From NCBI GenBank assembly GCA_015501605.1, contig JADNRZ010000008.1, positions 1,426,001-1,490,000 of the forward strand: a stretch of 64,000 nucleotides of DNA, given 5' to 3'. Below, piece after piece: positions 31,010 through 42,210 of this stretch. How positions within the stretch are numbered: position 1 is the stretch's first letter; every line of letters starts with the position of its first letter. The notes under the pieces were generated by a model. The model was not told the origin of the DNA. It was given only the letters and a program-made list of their open reading frames with translations, and did no database searches. The position numbers and the translations under genes were made by a program. The DNA comes from Panaeolus papilionaceus. Taxonomy: Eukaryota > Basidiomycota > Agaricomycetes > Agaricales.

Positions 31010-31215
31010 CGTACTCAATGAACTGGCTACTGTGCAAAACGAAAACGGTTCAGACGATACATATTTGCCATTCTGGATCGACCGCAAAGACAAGGTTGGC
31101 AATGAAGGCCAGATAGAAGAGTTTAAACGGGAGTTGGAATTTTTTGGTCCTCCACCAGGTGATAGTTTCGTGTCGTTCCATTATCTCTTCGATGACGCCG
31201 AATCACCTCTTGGAC
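31010..31215 (+). pseudogene. C-terminal fragment of a P-loop GTPase paralogue
   Basis: The frame reads EGQIEEFKRELEFFGPPP followed by a FVSFHYLFDDAE-like end, which aligns by eye with the end of the intact GTPase at 31595-32994 (EGQLLELQHEKEAFWPSP, VPFRDLFNDGAE). The rest of the gene is absent, and the frame runs into unrelated sequence. A relic of tandem duplication. Confidence 0.6.
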
Positions 31216-31594
31216 AATGTCCCCAATCGCGAATTCTTTTGTGCTGAATTCTTATGCATAACCTCCATGACTCTTCTTGGGCGGTTACTGGTAACCGAAC
31301 GAGCACCTCCGAGGATTGATGGGAATGATGCTATCATATTGGTCTCGAACTCATTCATATCGAGACCGAACCCCTCGAGACATCTTCGAATCTTGGATAA
31401 CAAAGGAGCCTCTTGTCTTCGCGGCATGTTTTTCGTATATTTCTCGTGTTTCGAATCGATTTAATTCTCACTTGAATATATCTTCCGCAAATCAACGGCA
31501 CGACGACACGTGCTGCAGTGCTGCGTGAGAGACTGCCCACTTCCCCAATCTCTGCTCTTAATTCTAAACTCCACCATTTAAAACAAGATATTTC
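31216..31594. other. Promoter region of the GTPase gene
   Basis: No gene recognised. AT-rich, with short unsupported frames. Confidence 0.3.
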
Positions 31595-32994
31595 ATGCAA
31601 TCTAACACGCCCCAAGGCCCACTCTTCATTGCAACGCCGCCATATGACAACCTCAAGTTCACGGGTACCCCCACAGTCGTTGCCGAAAACCCGCCTGCAG
31701 CAGGCACCCCAGCATCACATATGATTTTGTAAGTTTACCTTCTTTATAGTTTTGAATATCCCGATCTTACTAGATATCTTAGGCTGCTGGGACCCACTGG
31801 ATCTGGAAAAAGTGCTGTATGTTCCTTCCTTTCCACGTGTCGCCGATATACGTTCATTCACACTGTCGGGGTCTACAGTTTGTCGAAGCACTATCAGGCA
31901 AGGGAGCCAGTCTTGGAATATCAAAAGACCAGTTAGAAGGCGTCACCCAAGAAGTCGTTTGCTATCGACTGGATAATGTCTGTCGGGGATGTCAAGACCA
32001 CTACCACTGTGAAGATGGCCACTCGGTCTATGTCGTCGACACACCAGGGTTTTCCGACAGCAAAGTATCAGAACTAAAGGTGTTCACCATGCTGTTGGAT
32101 TGGATGAAGAAGCATACAATGTAAGTGGTCGCGAAATGCAGCTGAGATCACGTTTTAGTTGCAGCAGTAAGGGACAGCGTGCTGATCGTAAAATATTTAA
32201 ACCACCAGTGCCCTTGACAAACATGGTCTCAACACCGTCATTCACAGCAACCCTATAAGTCGCATTTTATACTTCCACCCTATAACAGCCACCAGGGTAT
32301 CGGGAAGTTCACATGGTCTTCTTCAAATGCTAGCAGATCTCGCAGTCAACGATCTGAGCACACTGAAGCAAAGAACCAAGATGGACAAGATTTCTATCGT
32401 AACTACGATGTGGGACCAAGTCTCTGCCAGCGAAAAGAGTCTCCAAAAGGCGCACACCAGGTTCGAGCAAATGATGTCGCCAAATGGCCCTTGCAAGGTT
32501 CGGATTAATATCTTTTATACGACCATTCGAGCGTCATGATTTAAATTTAAACATAGAATTTCATCAAAAATGGATGCAGAATACTCAAGTTCGAGAACAC
32601 TCAGAAATCCGCAATGAGTATATCGGATAGTCGAACGATTGGACGTACAGATCAATTCCAATTCCTCCACCTCGAACGAATAATTCTCAGAAATCAGAGT
32701 ATTCGCGATACTCGTTTCGGGCGTCCTCTTTATGACATGCTTTGCCGGAGGATTCAAACACTAGTCAACGAGAAATCAAACGTATCAATCGCACTGGAAG
32801 GAACGGGCAACAGCAGTATTTCTGCTGCACATTGGGCTGACTATCAGGCTAATGTCGAGGGACAACTTCTGGAGCTGCAACACGAAAAGGAAGCTTTCTG
32901 GCCTTCACCAGATGATGTCGACGGTTTTGTTCCTTTCCGTGACCTCTTCAACGATGGAGCAGAAGTGTGTGATGGACACCATGAGCTAAGTTAG
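31595..32994 (+). CDS. P-loop GTPase of the AIG1/MMR_HSR1-like type
   Basis: ATG 31595 (MQSNTPQGPLFIATPP). Exon 1 ends at 31728; exon 2 (from 31783) gives LLLGPTGSGKSA (G1/Walker A). The next exon gives FVEALSGKGASLG, GVTQEVVCY (G2-like Thr) and VYVVDTPGFSDSK (G3). A further exon gives ILYFHPIT and SIVTTMWDQV (G4-like, TMWD in place of NKxD). The C-terminal exon holds RFGRPLYDMLCRRI and a helical end GQLLELQHEKEAFWP with the stop at 32994. This is a fungal G-domain family expanded in Agaricomycetes, with little functional knowledge. All G motifs needed for nucleotide binding are present. A C-terminal relic of a relative lies just upstream. Confidence 0.75.
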
Positions 32995-33559
32995 CCGTTT
33001 AACCACCTTGTATTTGCATGATACAGAAATGAAGATACGACAAGAATTGCATAACGTCATATGTACAAGTATAGCTGTATTGATCCGAAGGCAAGGTAGA
33101 ATAGTGTCCGAGTGAAATGTCCCATATAAAAGGATAGAGTGCATAACACGATAGCAAGAGCGACGAGTCGAAGTCCTATTAATAATCACATAACACGCGA
33201 AAGGAAAAAATGGAAGAAATGGAATAAGCGTCATACATAGTCAGTGGTTATGTAGCTCTGGGATTTGATAAAAATGCGTTGAAGCCTAGTAAAACAACAA
33301 GAACGGTACATGGTATCGATGTCCTCGCAGAGGTGAGGGAGAAGTGGTTCGGGTGCAATTTTGGCCCGGAGCCTATTCATCCTTCAAGCTTCAAGTGCTG
33401 ACGTGTTGCTTGCGACAATTGTGGCGCCTCGGTAATCTAACATCAACAGACGAAAAGTCGCAGTAGTCGCAAAAAGAAAGGTGAAGGTTGAGGTGGGCGC
33501 GGATGTGGTCTGATGTCAAAGCTTTGAGTCAGTCATCACCCCAATCGAAGCAATTGATA
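32995..33559. other. Intergenic, no gene seen
   Basis: 3' flank of the GTPase gene and the 3' side of the minus-strand gene that follows. Nothing else recognised. Confidence 0.35.
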
Positions 33560-35080
33560 TTACAGCCTCAACATACTGGAAAAGTTGGGTTTGGCCGTAA
33601 TGGTTTCGCCACACCAAAGGCACAGGTAAAGACCTTTTCTGCCAGTTGGATTCCGCCTGCCCGTGGAATGACTTCTTGCTGATGGCGCGCCAATACGGGG
33701 ACGGCGCTTATTCTCGACCCAAATATAGACATCAGCTGGAAGAGAAAGAGTATACAGATTTAAACTTTGCGTAGCATGTTCAATCCCAGCACTCATCTGC
33801 ACGATACTATGGTCGGGCATCAATTTGAATGCAGTCATAATTTTGATGATTTCCTGCGATGCCTCAATGAAAGAGGCGTGGGGTGTTCGACTCATGTTTG
33901 TGTCAATAGTCTTTTGGAGGGCCTGCCCACAATCTGTGTTCACCGCCGGGGCGCCAATGGGAATAACGTCGATAGAAGGCGCCTGCCACACGACGACCTG
34001 GGAAACCTCGAGAGCACTGGCAGAACTAGGTTCCTGGATACAGGTGCTCGATATGTCGAAGCGATCACCATTTCCTAACAGCTATATTATGTACAGAAAA
34101 TCAACAGCGAGGTAATATTTCCCAAAAAGATAGCGTTATTACCTCAAAATGGGGATGGTATGCTAGTATGGTATCCCTACCGACGCTTGGAAGTGTCGCC
34201 GACAGACCACTGGCAGGGGACAACGAGGCGGGCGCCATTGGCCTCCGAAGTTTGCCTGGGTCGATGGTGGTTGTATCTGTTAGTTCGAGAGCACAAAAAT
34301 CAGCGTAATAACACAGATACACAACAGGAGGATAGCAAGCAAGTGCCTACGTTCATCACTGGCTTCCAGCAGCAACTCGTAGTTCCACGTATCTAGTGGC
34401 GTGGTGAGAGGGATGGTTAACTGCTCCTGAGCGTTACTTGGATGTATAGATACTTGTGTCTGCATGTGGTATGTTGGGGCGTTGGAAGGAAAATAATCCA
34501 ATGGTATGGCGTATTTATCTAGGCATGCATCTGCGTTCAGGGACCAAGAACCCTCTCTTTTCACCGTATACTGGTTCACGAACCTATGTGTCAATGCCCT
34601 TGGGCGGTGCAGGGCTTTAATTTCTTCATATGTTGCTGACCACGATGCAGTTCTGAATGAATGTAACTTTACGCGACAGGTTAATATGCCTCATACCGAT
34701 TCGATCACGAAGTCTTGGGAAAGGTGCTGTCAACTGGAGTCCACAAGTTTGGATTTTCATGATGTTATTCCGATTCAAACTAACCTGATGATTCTTGGTG
34801 AGTCATTGAGTTCACCAATGTGAAGTCGGGACGTGTGACAGTATGCTGGCCTGAGTAGTACCGTCAAAATGAACCCTCAAAATGACTTTAACCTGATAGG
34901 GGTATCAGATAGATTCAGATAGCAGAAATTCCGGACATACCGAAGTAAAGGGATGTGATTAAAAAAAGCCTTCGACGAGCCTGCAAAGCTGACTGCATAT
35001 TTGTTAACAATCGCGGTGGTTCTATTTCCGACTGAAGATTCCCATCCCTGTGGCGAACGGGAACCGCAGCTCAAATTTTC
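33560..35080 (-). CDS. Unidentified gene, structure uncertain
   Basis: Not recognised. Several minus-strand segments join through plausible introns: QYTVKREGSWSLNADACLD... to LLLEASDE (34590-34360), then DTTTIDPGKLRRPMAP (34300-34150), then ELLGNGDRFDISSTCIQEP...VVVWQAPSIDVIP (from about 34078) to LYTLSLPADVYIWVENK near 33715. An upstream segment (NRTTAIVNKYAVSFAG at about 35010) may be a 5' exon. The start codon was not found with confidence, and the 3' end (stop near 33560) may involve another intron. The middle junctions keep frame, which argues for a real or recently real gene. Confidence 0.4.
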
Positions 35081-36699
35081 TTCGTAGTACAGACGCCCAC
35101 AAGGATGTTAGCTTTAACAAGAAGTTTACGCGCACGCTTTTGAGTGGTGCACAAAGTCCTTTCCATATGTGAATCCACCTCCGAAGTCATTATACCCCCT
35201 TTCTTGCTGTCGCGGCACAAACAGATGTAACTATGTGATCTCAGACAGAAGTTGAAGTCAAGGACATGGTGTTATCCCATAGTTGGGTTCGAACATTGTG
35301 GCTAAGTGCGGTTCGCAAAATTAATTATGGCTCATGGACGTGTCTATCTGATGTCATTCCGACGGGTCGGGGCAGTGATACGGACTCATACACTGCAAAG
35401 GCTCATATCTTACTCCTGATCATGAACCCCGCTGCATTATGATATCCAATTCAGGTATGTAGGAAAGAACCCGAAAAATTGGTGACATGTTTAGGACTAG
35501 CTCGATCATTATCAATAGAGATTGATGGCTCAAGACAGACTGTCAATGTCTGGGAATTAGTGCACTAAGTACAAGGTGTTATCTTCTGATGCTCACAATA
35601 CACGGTCATGCAAACCTGAGGTGAAATATATGGACAGTAACCTATTGTTTCGGTCGTGGCCGCACGGTTGGCTCATTGACCAGAATGATGAGCCTAGAGC
35701 CCGCATAAAGCTTGTACATATCGGCGCATACAAGTACAGATTTATGGAGTCTGAAACCGTGACCTATCAGCGGCTGATCATGAGGGTATAATCTGCAGAC
35801 CTTATATTGATGTCATTCACACCCAGGCCTCATATGCATCGTCGTTCGAGATGAGTGGTAGTAACACACTGGGCCTACTTAGAGGCCGTTTCAATTCATA
35901 ATTTTGTCATCTGACATAATGGGCACAAGGAGTGCATACTGCCCTTGGTAAATGGGAGCGTGTAAACACAGCAGAAATTGAATGCGTCTGTAATAGAGTT
36001 TTGGTGTGTAGGCAGTGTGGCACTCCTTGATCACCTTTGCCTGCAGATGCATAGTTCGAAAGCATGTCCCCCTGTGCCTGACCTTGAATTCTGCAATCTT
36101 TCGGCTTGTCCGACACAATGGCGCATTTCTCACTATGTAAGCATCGCGGAAACTCAAGGTTCAACGGAGCCCACTAAGTAAGGCTGAGAGCCGAATTGAA
36201 TGACGGGTTGGTGTTGGAGGTCATCAAAGGAGCAAATCCCGGATATAGTTCCCACCCTCCCACCAAGAATACGGACCGTGTTTCCTTCACTCTGATCACC
36301 TCAATGCACAGGATTTTGTTGTAGTCTCATCGAAACGCTCTCACTCGACACAAGGGAGGTCGAACAATACACCTTGAACTAATAAAGAAAAGTGTAAAGA
36401 TCGGATCTCCTAGTCTTTTGTTGGCATTCCCAGATGAGTCCTCGGGAGGAGCCAAGCTGTAATCCTATCATGTGATTACAACGCTCTTATATGCGCTCGC
36501 GCGCATATCTTCCTTTCCTTAGTCTTATCATCGTCGCTACCAGTTGTATTCATTACTCGCCGTGTTCACGCGTTTACAGAATATAGCGATTGCCTGTTCA
36601 TTTCTCTGTGCAATCGCTTCAGTGTTTCCTGCGTTGCCTGCAGGTTTCCACAAGCTAGCGCTTGAAGCACCTCGACCATCGCGTGTTGAACCGTGATAC
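35081..36699. other. Poorly coding DNA, possible gene relics
   Basis: Several coding-like plus-strand segments appear (for example SWVRTLWLSAVRKINYGSW near 35290, and LLFRSWPHGWLIDQNDEPR near 35650), but none could be linked into a gene or recognised. Probably decayed sequence. Confidence 0.35.
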
Positions 36700-37566
36700 C
36701 TTTTATATACCGAATTTCATCACGGTAGATGTAATGGATATGAGAGCAGGAGGCGACATTACAGCGAAAGGAACGCTGATAGCCCAGCCATTGCCAAAAT
36801 TCACTGATCAATAGTGAGCATGTTTGTCCTCCTGATAATGAAGTTATATACATCTAACACTTGTTATCCAGGCTTGATTTCTCGAACCAAAAACACTAGG
36901 GCCTTCGATAACTCCCCCCACGGACAGCCCAAACATATTATGATGAATGAGGTGTTTTATTAATGTCCACATAATTTTAATATCTCATATCGGCTTAGTA
37001 CCTTCCAGGGCAAGGTATCATGGTAAAATTAAGGCCTGAATGACTTGCATTATTGTTAGCTGATTCGTAGCATTAAGCCCCATGAAGATGGACCACACTA
37101 CCATCCGGTGGTGGCTACGCTCTCCTTGTCGTCACGTACGGTTTTCCACTACGATCAGGACAAAGAAAGAGACGAGGGTGAGTCGAATGGTACTGGGAGA
37201 TCTATCGACAGGTCAGCGGTTATGTCGCTGCTCTTGGAGCCTCGCAGCCTCGTAATCTCATCCGGGGAAATGTATAGAACTCACATCCACAGGTCAGTAA
37301 CCTTTGGCCATGTCAACCTCTGTTGATCAATGGTCGTCCTTTTTCGCAGGATAGCATCATTAGAAGAAGGTATCGTCACGATTAACCTCTCAAATGACCC
37401 CCCGGCAGTGTCACTAAGTAACTTTAATCAGCTGGCTGACCAGGAATTAAAGATGTCAATCGAGAGAATGGAACCCCTCTCAACAGATCCGTGCGATACA
37501 GCCTTACCTGCCGCGATGTTGCTCGTGTGTCCAGTTTTCATAGACAATGATGTCTATCAATTTTAA
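36700..37566 (+). pseudogene. AlkB homologue 6 (ALKBH6-like) dioxygenase relic
   Basis: Successive plus-strand pieces follow the ALKBH6 order: TFYIPNFIT (36700), then only about 25 nt later GGDITAKGTLIAQPLPKF (36749), LISRTKNTRAFDNSPHGQP..IMMNE (near 36880), YLPGQGIM (near 37005), PHEDGPHYHPVVATLSLSS (from 37079; HED supplies two iron ligands), SLLLEPRSLVISSGEMY, then a diverged C-terminal part (VSLSNFNQLADQELK). The segment normally between the first two pieces is missing, one junction needs a frame change, and the usual RxSLTxR end (2-oxoglutarate site) was not found. Family members are Fe(II)/2-oxoglutarate dioxygenases. This copy is almost certainly dead. Confidence 0.65.
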
Positions 37567-38990
37567 TTAACTTTTCTTATCACCACCCAAACCCATCTGT
37601 ATCTTTCTCAGCCAGAAATTATCGTAGGAAAACCGGAAATAGTGTATGAATTGTGTATCAACAAGAGTAAAGTCCAGTTAGAAGACTGGCGGGCGATTTG
37701 ACAGAGAGCGCTTGCATGATAAGATAAGATTTGATCACAACAACAAATTGTGTTTCAATATATGTTTAATCAACTGCTGTTTAAATGGAAATCCTTCGTA
37801 TGTTGCACCGTTTATAACCAAATGCCATCGTAATTTTGGTCATACGCTTCGGGGAAATCTGTACAGCGCCCATGTGTATCTCTCGATAGTCTGTTACGAA
37901 GCCCTCGCTTCGGGTGCGCGGTCGCTGCTCAACTGCAATGTACCGCAGCGACGAATGTCAAAGAAAAGACTGGAGAGAGGGGTCATTTAAGCTCAAACAG
38001 GTATGCAGAATCTTGAACAGAATTGCGCGGGCCTCCAAATCCTGGAGACGTTCCACTTCCGGACATGCGTCGTTCTGAATCACCAACCTCGATGCTCGCT
38101 TGAGTTCTCTACCAGATGATAGTCACGAAGGCTTTAAACGACGTGGATTCAGATCTTATCCGTGGTTGGGCCAGGGAACAAAATGCTTTACACTCACGGA
38201 TGTGGCTATTCCGGTTGAATACCATGCTGGGTACGATGATTACAAAGAGCACATTTCGAAACTTACGGAGCCGTGTCCTAATGGCTTTGGTGCACTAGAA
38301 GGTGAGTTTTCTTCCTCGAGTGTTACACTTTCCAGATGGAGTTTAATCGGGAAGAGTAATACCTACTTTATGTGTCTGAATTCTGCTGCCTTCCATTCTG
38401 AGCGACGAGTGTTCATCGATTATTATCGGGTCTCACTTTTAAACGAGTAAAGCCAAGTATCATAAAATATGTCGTCTATAGAGAAGAAAACTAACCCAAG
38501 GTCTCTATGAAACCTAGGCAAGGAATATATGAAGCACCCAGAGCGCGTGCGGGGTTGTCGTGCTGCGTCTCATGCGCGTGGTGAGAGGATTAGATTAGAT
38601 TGGGCACAACTCTAAATCTGAGTGACCATGAGAACATGACGCTCATCGAAGGCTTGTGCCGGGCCTCGTGCTACAAAGTGCCACGCATCTTGGCTTTCAA
38701 CCAGCATCATCACGCATCCGAGACCTGCCTGTGGCTTCAGCGCCTATCCGAGCAGCTTAACTGTCATACTTAACCGACGTGAACGCTCATCGGATCTGCG
38801 CTGCAACTTGAGGCTTCTAATTTGCTGGGGGAATATCGTCAATAATTCACTGTTCACCGACAATTGAACCAGCGTTTATTCAACGTTTATCTCCTTCTGG
38901 ACCATTTCGTCCACCAAGTAAGTCAAGCGGAACCTCACAGTCCATCAGGAGTCATTTTTACTTCCAGACCACCTCCCATAATTCCCAATC
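37567..38990. other. Gene-poor stretch
   Basis: No gene was recognised. Short frames near 37712-37990 and 38100-38450 lack splice or motif support. The last 150 bases are probably the promoter of the gene at 38991. Confidence 0.35.
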
Positions 38991-39890
38991 ATGCACATGC
39001 CTGAGGCAGGTGAGTTAGATGACGATATTTATACTCGAGATCACAACTTACTTTCAAATCCAACAGCAGATGAAATGGAAAAGGACGCAATTAACGCACC
39101 CACAACACCTACGCCATCTGTTGAAGAGAAAATCGGAGATCCAGACAATTTATCCATGCTTCGGGTTTTATTTCGAAGATCTCAGAGGCTGACATTCAAC
39201 GAGTCCACGACCTCTTCACCCGCCCCAACCGAAGCCACCCTAGTCCCGGACACTCCTCCTCCTCAGATCCATCCCGTTATATCCGAGTCGCTCCCAGGTG
39301 TTGACCCAACCACCCCAGCAGCGCAACCCCTATCAACTGTGACACCCAGCATCCCTGACAAGTCGGAGAAAATCAGCCGCCTCAAAGCCGAACTGCGAGC
39401 ATCTCATGTCAAGTATATTCAAGCCAATAACGAACGAATTTATCTTATAGAAACCGTCGAGTCCCTCGAGCGCGAATTGACGAGCCTCCGCCGCACGACC
39501 CAAGCAGATATACAACCTGATGTATCAACGTATCAGATTATGGAACCGGATATTGACGTGTTGTGGAAGGCATATCAGGAAGTGAAAGAGAACGAGGCAA
39601 GACTGGTGAAGGCGAATGAAATGTTACGAAATACAATGCAAATAATGAGGAACACGGCTGCAAGGCAAGCAACGGTCATACAAGGATTGCAGCAAGCTGC
39701 GAAAGGTGTGTCGTGATTCTAATTAGATTATTGACTTACCGGGCATATAACTTGTTTTTAAGTTGTTCCTGTAGGAGGAAATCACGATCAGGAAGATCGA
39801 ATTAGGATTATGGCTGCACAGATTGAGCGCCAAAAAGTAGAGCTATCACGGCTGAATCAACAGGTCCGTGGGTTTGGAAAAAAGCGCTAA
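38991..39890 (+). CDS. Coiled-coil protein of unknown function (about 280 residues)
   Basis: ATG 38991 (MHMPEAGELDDDIY). The N-terminal half is Thr/Pro/Ser-rich and low in structure. The second half is a clear heptad coil (ISRLKAELRASHVKYIQ, LIETVESLERELTSLRR, EARLVKANEMLRNTMQIM). An intron of about 70 nt (from 39709, gtgtgt...tgtag) joins AAKG to GNHDQEDRIRIMAAQIERQ, and the protein ends QQVRGFGKKR at 39890. No membrane segment or catalytic motif. Confidence 0.62.
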
Positions 39891-40031
39891 ACAGGGAGTC
39901 ATCTTAGATACCTGACAATTGATAATGATTAACATGTGAACATAAAATTAAATGCAGATGTAACAAAAATAAGGTAAACTATATCCAATTGCGAAATAAG
40001 ACTCAGTCGTCGACAGTAATCAGCACACAGA

Positions 40032-41575
40032 TCAGAGGCGCTCCATGATCTCCGCTAAATTATCATTGCCATCCGAAAGAAAATATCAGCACGCGAATTA
40101 AGGAGACAATATCCCAAAAAGAATATCCCAAAAAGAATAACTTACGTTCCTCGCCTCGGAAGCTCAATTCTGAATCAGGGTGCCCATCAACAAAAATAGA
40201 CAGCATATCCTCATAATCCTCGTATCCCGGGGTATAATGGCTCTCCCGTGGGTCGCGCACCGATGACTTGGTCCAACTACTGTTTCACTCTGCAGCCCAT
40301 ACACATATCGCCGCAAACTCGTCCCCACTGAGGCGACCATCATCGCTCATATCCATAACCGTATAAAGGAGGGCAGCCATCAACCCCGCATCGGTCTTCA
40401 CGCGTATCTTCCCCCTCGCAACACTATCTTCGTTCGGCTTCAGGCGAATATCCCGTCCTCCAAACTCGGACACGATTCTGGATATAATCGCACAGACCTT
40501 TTTGTGCCTCACGAGTGATCCAGCCTCTGAGTCGTTGCAGTACCCGCCTTTGTGCCAATCCCTCTTTTGGCACTCCCGACTGCAGTATCTGACAGTATAG
40601 CATCCACCACAGTTCGAAGTGGCTTGTAGGCGTCGATGAAAGCAGGGCATCCAACTGTTGTGCATGTGTGGAAACACCGTGATGTAAAGACGGCCAAGTC
40701 AGGTGGTATGTTTTCCTCCATTTGTTTAGCTTCGCTTTCTTGGACTTCGTAGTCTTCGTAGATGATAGTCGGGTGCAAAGGCATGGTGGGGTACGGTGGA
40801 AAATCCATTTGGTACTTTCGGAAGATCTTTTGTCCCAGTTTTTGTGTTTTAATTATCATGTCTATCACCGTGTTGCCTTTGAGCTGAAGATTTGAAAGTT
40901 ACGGACCGTCCAGCACATAGGGCATCATGGAACAGAGTTGAAGCGCCTTGGTTTCAGAGCCCTTTACCAAACACCTTATGGGATGCTGGCCCTGGGGTCC
41001 GGCGACGATCCCTGTCATGAATCCCAGGAAGCTGGTGACGTGGCTGAGGAAGTCCGCCATCGGTTTGCGGACAATGTCGGATGGGGAGCTCGCAACAATG
41101 GTGTCTATGACCTGTCGCATGTGATGGACGAAGATATTGTTCGTCACGTCATGTTTGTCAAAGGGGGCATACGTGAGGGCACCGCAGACCTTGAAGATGC
41201 GAAAAGCCCATTGTGTGACGCAAGACTCGGGGAATATTGTGCTTGAGAGCTCGTTGAAAGTGCGTTCTAGGAAGATGGTCGTGAGTAGACTTGGGGAGTC
41301 GGTGTCCCATCCTGGGAACTTGAAGCAAAACTGGTGGAAAATCGATAAATCGCGGTCCAAGTCCTCCAAGCTGCATGTGCATTCTGACATATCGTCCAGA
41401 AGTGCCCTGATTTCTTCGTCGGTACGCATGACCACGAGAAATTTGTACAGCGTAGCATGCATGAGATCCCCTTAGCAGCATATTTCGAGCAACCCGTTTT
41501 ACGGTTTTCAGCTATGGCGAGAGTCAAAGCTGCACTGGCTTAAGCGGGTCGCGAAGTGCTCAAAATCATGATAGT
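40032..41575 (-). pseudogene. MYND-finger protein pseudogene (tandem copy)
   Basis: Diverged copy of the intact gene at 42211-43984, same strand. It keeps HATLYKFLVVMRTDEE, CVTQWAFRIFKVCG, KHDVTNNIFVHHMRQVID and GFMTGIVAGPQGQHP. The segment between the ELSSTI and FPESCVT parts (about 45 residues in the intact gene) is deleted. The N-terminal part shifts frame near 41480. MYND Cys pairs (CGGCY, YCSRECQKRDW) fall in different frames. An EF-hand-like DMSDDGRLSGDE remains, and the C-terminal exon EIMERL-stop at 40032 survives. Confidence 0.78.
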
Positions 41576-42210
41576 TAAGAAGTGCACAGCAGCAGGCATT
41601 GGGGGACCCAACACTCTGGATTCATGAGAAACACGCTTTCTGCCGACTTCCATGGTTCCAAGGCAAATATCCAGAGTGTAACAAAAAAATAGCATCTAAA
41701 GTGCCTTAACTGGCTTTCAACATGACTGAGTCCACTGCACGATACGTGGTATTGAATGGTACGTACCAGAAGTATCTCGCTTATTGATACTGCCACTGCT
41801 TTCTGTTGTTTTCAGTCTCAAATAATATTTCATGAGTTTGGATTTTTAGATGTATAGGCCTGCTAAGGAGAAGAGGTTGATACAACTGCATGCGACACCC
41901 AAAAATTTCGAACTCAGCTTTATCAACATGCACATACAATGACAGGGCGTCAGTTGAAGGCGCAGCTGCCCTGAAATTGACGCTGACATTCGAGACTATT
42001 TATGCAAGATACTCTACAAAATACGACTCTGTACTATATGGCATCTACCTCGAATTTTTGATTTGTTATTCACTCCTGGACTGGAAAAAGCAAGAAACGG
42101 TCTTGGAGGACCCGCCAATCGATTAAGATGTAAATATCGAAAATTTAAACGCAGATGTAACGAAATAAAGCACGAGTAAAATATGAATATGACAGCAATA
42201 CACTAGCGGC
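41576..42210. other. Spacer between the MYND copies
   Basis: Nothing recognised. It contains the presumed promoter of the dead copy and the 3' flank of the live one. Confidence 0.3.

Noticed and set aside
35270..35300. GGGTTCGAACATT resembling a tRNA B-box
   Set aside because: No cloverleaf arms or A-box fit around it, and the final CC of the B-box is absent.
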